Shown piece by piece: positions 59,655-64,000 of a stretch of DNA of 64,000 nt. The DNA comes from Paulownia fortunei (Eukaryota > Streptophyta > Magnoliopsida > Lamiales > Paulowniaceae). The notes beneath the pieces are model-generated. The model did no database searches. It was not told the DNA's origin and saw only the letters and a program-made list of their open reading frames with translations. The stretch is taken from the NCBI GenBank assembly GCA_019321725.1, contig CM033113.1, positions 12,648,001 through 12,712,000 on the forward strand. Reading direction: 5' to 3'. Position 1 is the first letter of the stretch; each line of letters opens with the position of its first letter. Position numbers and translations under genes: made by a program.

Positions 59655-60660
59655 GAATAATGAGTGGATTATGGATATCGGTTGTTCCTATCATATGTGT
59701 CCCAATTGGGACTGGTTTTCAACATATATGACTCTATTGACGGAAGAGTTGTTTTGATGGGAAATAATACCCCATGCAAAACTATTGGAATAGGAACAAT
59801 CCGTATCTAGATGTATGATGGCATTGTGAGAACATTGGCTAATGTGAGGCATGTTCCTGACCTGAAAAAGAATCTCATATCATTGGGCACCCTTGATGCT
59901 AATGGGTGCAGATTTTCAACTGAAAATGGAATTTTGAAAGTCAACAAAGATGCACTCGTTGTGATGAAGGCTAGAAAGGTTGGTAGTCTATACGTGTTAT
60001 AAGGCTCCACTATTACTGGTTCTGCTGCAGTTATCTCAACGTCTATGTCAGATAATGACATTACAAATTTATGGCATATGAGGCTCAGGCATATGAGTGA
60101 GAAGGGCTTAACCTTGTTAAACGAGGACTTCTTTGTGGCTAAAGTACTGGATAGATGGATTTTTATAAGCATTGTGTATTCGAAAAACAACAAAGGCTCA
60201 ACTTTGGCACTCGAATTCAAAGAAATAAAAGTCCTTTGGATTATATTCACTCTGATCTTTGGGGCCCATCACCTGTTCCATCAAAAAGAGGAGCTCGATA
60301 TTTATTGACTTTCATTAATGATTTTTCAAGAAAAGTGTGGGTCTATTTTCTAAAGTATAAGAATGATGCTCTTGATACTTTCAAGAAGTGGAAGACTTTG
60401 ATCGAGAAGTAAATTGGGAAGCATATTAAAAGACTCTGGACATATAATGGTTTGGAATTCTGCGAGGGGATTTTAACAAATTTTGCGAAGCTGAAGGGAT
60501 TGTCAGACATCGTACTGTAGTTAAAACACCGCAACAAAATGGCATAGTAGAGCATATGAATAGAACCTTTTTGGAAAGGGCTCGCTCACCATCCACTGTG
60601 ATCAAGTTTAAGACTCCTGAAGAGGTATGGCTTGGTAAACCCGCTGATTAGTTAAATTTA
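59655..60660 (+). pseudogene. Copia protease and integrase, broken (copy 4)
   Basis: Protease: WIMDIGCSYHMCPNWDWFST, with the catalytic D-S-G changed to D-I-G. Integrase, in several frames: NVRHVPDLKKNLISLGTLDA, LWHMRLRHMSEKGLTLLNED, YIHSDLWGPSPVPSKRGARY and LLTFINDFSRKVWVYFLKYK. Frameshifts lie near 60002, 60150 and 60412. Confidence 0.85.
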
Positions 60661-61099
60661 AGAATTTTGGGTGTCCTGCTTATATGCATGTTAGTGAAGG
60701 AAAATTAGAGCCTAGAGTAAAAAAATGTATTTTTCTTGGTTATACTTCTGGGGTGAAAGGTTATAGATTGTAGTGTTTTGATCCTAAGTTGCCTAAATTT
60801 GTTATTAGTAGAGATGTTATATTTGATGAATTTTCTCTATTGATCCTGAGAAATGAGTCTACATTTTCTTCTGATATAAATGAGATAAGTAATATATCGA
60901 AGCAGGTGGAGCTTGAAATGTCTAGTCTACCAGTAGTGTCTCAAAATCCCACTATTCCTGAAATTATTTCAGAAGATGAGCCTGATGCTGTTGAAGAAAC
61001 ATCTCCTGAAGAGCAATGAAGCATTGCTAAAGATAGGCCAAGAAGAGAAATTAGAACCCCACAAAAATATGTAGATTTTGTTGCATATGCCTTATCAAT

Positions 61100-61900
61100 T
61101 GGAGAAGAAACAAATTCTGTTGGTGAACCATCTAAATATTCTGAAGCTATTTCTTCTATCGATTCCACAAAGTGGTTGATTTCTATGCATGAAGAAATTG
61201 AGTCTCTTCACAAGAATGATACTTGGGTACTTGTGAAGCCGCCAAGTGGACAAAGGATTATCGGTTGCAAGTGGATCTTCAAAAAAAAGAAAGGAATTCC
61301 TGGAGTTGAAGAGAAAAGGTATAAGGCACGGTTAGTAGCTAAAGGCTATAGTCAGGTACCAAGTTTAGATTTAAATGATATTTTCTCACTTGTTGTGAAA
61401 CATACTTCTATTCGTGTCTTGCTTTCATTAGTTTCCATGCACGATCTGGAGTTGGAACAACTTGATGTTAAAACTGTATTTTTTCATGGTGAGTTGGAAG
61501 AATAAATTTACATGTAACAACCAGAGGGTTTTGCTATTGAAGGAAAAGAAGATCATATTTGCTTGCTAAAGAAATCATTATATAGTTTGAAATAGTCTCC
61601 AAGATAGTGGTACAAAAGATTTGATTCCTTTATGGTTGACAGTGGATATTCAAGAAGCAGTTATGACAGTTGTGTCTATTTTCATCGGACTAATGATGAC
61701 TCATTCATTTATTTACTTCTTTATGTTGATGATATGTTTATTGTAACTAAAAATATATTAGATATTGATGAGTTAAAGAAGCAGTTGAAGAAAAAGTTCA
61801 AGATGAAAGATCTCGGTGCAGCGAAGAAGATCCTTAGCATGGAAATAAAAGATATAGAAAATGTGGAAAGTTGTATTTAACTCAGAAGAGTTACATTGAG
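61100..61900 (+). pseudogene. Copia reverse transcriptase, broken (copy 4)
   Basis: Two long frames: SMHEEIESLHKNDTWVLVKP to LDVKTVFFHGELEE (61176-61505), then a stop, and SYDSCVYFHRTNDDSFIYLL with LLYVDDMFIV (61632-61880), which holds the catalytic YVDD. A stop and frameshift lie between and after them. The preceding stretch 60789-61019 is the usual acidic linker. Confidence 0.88.
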
Positions 61901-62690
61901 AAGGTTTTGGAGAGGTTTGGCATGAAAAATACTAAACCTGTATCTACTCCATTAGCTGCACATTTCAGATTGTCAGCTTTTTTATCACCAAAATCAGATG
62001 AAGAAAAGAGGTACATGACTCGAGTTTCTTACTCCAGTGCAGTTGGTAGCATTATGTATGCTATGGTTTGTACGCATCCAGATATTTGACATGTTGTTAG
62101 TGTGGTTAATAGATATATGTCTTGTTCCAGGAAAGCACACTGGTTTGCTGCGAAATGGATTCTGAGATATTTGCGAGGCACTTTAGAAGCTTGTCTGGAG
62201 TTTGGCAAGAGCAACAACTCTCTAGTTAGTTATGTTGACTCTGATTATGAAGGTGATCTTGATAAAAGAAGATCACTTACTGGCTATGTATTCACTCTCG
62301 AAGGAAGTACAGTAAATTGGAAAGCTTCTTTGCAACCTGTAGTTGCGTTATCTACGACAGAGGCAGAATACATTACAGTGATAGAGGTGATTAAAGAAGG
62401 TATTTAGCTAAGAGGCTTGTTTGGGGAACTTAGTTCTTGTTTCGATGTGACCATTATTTTATGTGATAGTCAAAGTGCTATTCATTTTACTAAAAATCAA
62501 ATGTTTCATGAAAGAACTAATCACATAGATATTAAGCATCATTTTGTTTGCGATATTATTGTGCGAGGTGATATCTCAGTAAAGAAAGTTTCAACTCATG
62601 AAAATCCTGCAGATATGTTGACTAAGTCTCTTCCGAAGGTCAAGTTCAAGCACTGCTTGGACTTGATTGGTGTTTCCAATAATTGAGTTA
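61900..62690 (+). pseudogene. Copia connection and RNase H domain, broken (copy 4)
   Basis: Frames give YIEKVLERFGMKNTKPVSTP, GSIMYAMVCTHPDI then a stop, [59 protein letters not shown] then a stop, and [20 protein letters not shown] with HIDIKHHFV. It ends shortly before the purine-rich tract AAGGTGGAGATT (62743-62754). Confidence 0.88.
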
Positions 62691-62755
62691 ATTTGGTGAA
62701 GGTGGAGCGAGACTACTATTCTAGATAAAATAAAATTCAAGTCAAGGTGGAGATT

Positions 62756-63369
62756 TGTTGAAAGTGACTTGAATTATTTCTTTAATGCACAAGTGTAAGG
62801 AATCAAGTTAGCCATGATGGTGCATTGATCATAGTGCATTAATCATGATGCACTAATCATGGTGCATTAAACATGATTAGCTTCAAGTGGTTTTTCCACT
62901 ATGAAGACTTTTGTTTGCATAGCTACAAATAAGCTACATCAACACTTCTATAATTAGCATCAATTAAGGGCGGTAATTTTTTGTCTTGTTCGAGGAAAGT
63001 GTTGAAGGAGACTAATTCTCTTCACCTATAAATAGAATCACAATTTTCTTCATTTAACATATAACTGAAGGCTGCAGAGAGATTGAGAGAGATATATTAA
63101 GAGTTGGGAAATACTTGAGAGACAATTCTATTGAGTGAACAGTGAGATTATTCTCTTGGGTGTTAAGTTTAATTAGAGATCACTTTATCTAATTATTGTA
63201 AACTCTCAATTGTCTTTTTCTATTATAGTGGAATCGCTCCCCTATCCATGGGTATAGACTTGTTATTAGTCGAACCACATAAACACTTATATCATTTTAA
63301 TTTATGTTCATCATTTTATTATCGTCTATTTAAACGAATTTATTGTTTGATCTAGGTGCCATCCTAATA
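62756..63369 (+). repeat. 3' LTR of Copia copy 4
   Basis: 614 bp from TGTTGAAAGTGACTTG to CCTAATA. The terminal CA of the 5' LTR is TA here. The tandem 'GTGCAYTAATCATG' motifs and the TATAAATA box are kept. Confidence 0.88.
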
Positions 63370-64000
63370 GATAGCTTTCAAATGACCCTTTCAAGAAATG
63401 CTTCACATTAGCGATGCAGAACAAATTATTTTATGTCTAGTCCAAAGAAATGCACGCTAACGAGTATGATAAAAGAGACTATCTAAAGAATGAAGGTAAA
63501 AGAACCAAAAAGATCTACCCAGTGCTAGATTGAGAAATTAACATGAGGATTTTGCATCATACAATACCAACATACTTTTATTTTAAAATCACAAATGAGC
63601 TGGTGAAGCATATATCTTTTCATAAAAAGAGAACAAGGATACCCATCTTGGCCAAGGCTATTATTGTCCAAGACATTTATCACAGTGTAATAGTTTTTTA
63701 AGTTTTGAAAACACTGATCAAAATATAGTTAAAGAAATTATTAGATGACAGTAGGAATATAATTTCACTTTAGCGCAAAAGCATGTAAATAGGGTAAAAA
63801 ATAATCGTAAAGAAGAGACTTTCCAGTTTCCAGGACCCAAAGTCTTTGGCCTTTGGCTACCTTTTATGTGTTCTGTTGTATTCTAACAAACATCTATTTT
63901 CCCTTGCTTTAAGTGTTATTTATACCCAATGCAAAGCTGTTGTTGTATCTCCAGTGGTTTTCTATTTTTTTTTTGGGGTTAATGACATCTGGAGTCATCT
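63370..64000. other. Window end without a supported gene
   Basis: No ORF or repeat that I can name. If the Copia copy 4 insertion is intronic, this should be more of the RING1 pseudogene intron, but no upstream exon (CPICL region) is seen before the window ends. Confidence 0.5.

Larger units (their letters stand above)
58174..63369 (+). mobile_element. Near full-length decayed Copia retrotransposon (copy 4)
   Basis: 5.2 kb on the plus strand with two LTRs (58174-58796 and 62756-63369), a primer site, gag, protease, integrase, RT, RNase H and a polypurine tract in Copia order. Its sequence type is like Tnt1/Tork. Stops and frameshifts occur in every domain. Flanks are ATAAG on the left and GATAG on the right, an imperfect match that may be a decayed target-site duplication. 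It lies upstream of the RING exon of the RING1 pseudogene and is transcribed in the opposite sense. Confidence 0.9.

Noticed and set aside
58174..63369. Endogenous pararetrovirus or Gypsy origin for the RT-bearing element
   Set aside because: The domain order is integrase before RT, and the RT and RNase H motifs and primer site are those of Copia elements; no movement or coat protein is seen.
1..64000. CRISPR arrays, bacterial-type operons or defence islands
   Set aside because: The window is plant nuclear DNA with spliced genes and retrotransposons. No array of regularly spaced short repeats was seen.

Overview
The window is nuclear DNA of a flowering plant, most likely a eudicot. The evidence is spliced genes with GT-AG introns, plant versions of TPX2, PP2C, GH17/X8 glucanase and LTP-like proteins, an AT-rich background, and a dense load of plant LTR retrotransposons, LINE and PIF/Harbinger relics. 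I cannot fix the species.

Layout. 1-2.5 kb is AT-rich and gene-poor. 2.56-7.72 kb is a decayed Copia element (minus strand). 7.9-12.0 kb is a decayed LINE (plus) split by a 2-kb non-coding LTR-like repeat, here called family X. 12.3-16.0 kb is an intact five-exon PP2C phosphatase gene (minus). 16-21 kb is AT-rich with MITE-like inverted repeats. 21.06-23.1 kb is an internally deleted Copia element (minus). 24.35-26.35 kb holds Gypsy-type relics. 27.8-28.3 kb is a small secreted LTP-like gene (minus). 29.3-31.5 kb is a second X copy, inverted relative to the first. 33.1-39.4 kb is a PIF/Harbinger (ALP1-like) relic cut in two by a complete Copia element. 41.1-43.05 kb is a 5'-truncated GH17 plus X8 glucanase gene (minus). 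44.1-46.8 kb is a 1.6-kb inverted-repeat element sitting between two more X fragments. 47.1-47.8 kb is a GGCCC-rich patch and an 84-bp tandem array. 49.6-55.4 kb is a 22-exon TPX2 gene whose reading frame I followed through every exon (801 codons). 56.3-57.8 kb is a decayed RING1-type (Polycomb RING finger) pseudogene (minus). 58.17-63.37 kb is a near full-length decayed Copia element (plus) that seems to have landed in that pseudogene's intron.

The host genes do not form one pathway. TPX2 (spindle assembly) carries a consensus MSA element upstream, as expected of a G2/M gene. PP2C acts in phosphoprotein signalling, GH17/X8 in callose turnover at the wall, and the LTP-like protein in the apoplast. 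The main story is the transposon stratigraphy: at least three nested insertions can be read from the sequence. I found no evidence for a wholly new biological system. The most unusual structures are the 1.6-kb inverted-repeat element flanked by X copies, a perfect 68-bp palindrome in the glucanase intron, and a tandem duplication of the first TPX2 5' splice site. All alignments were done by eye.
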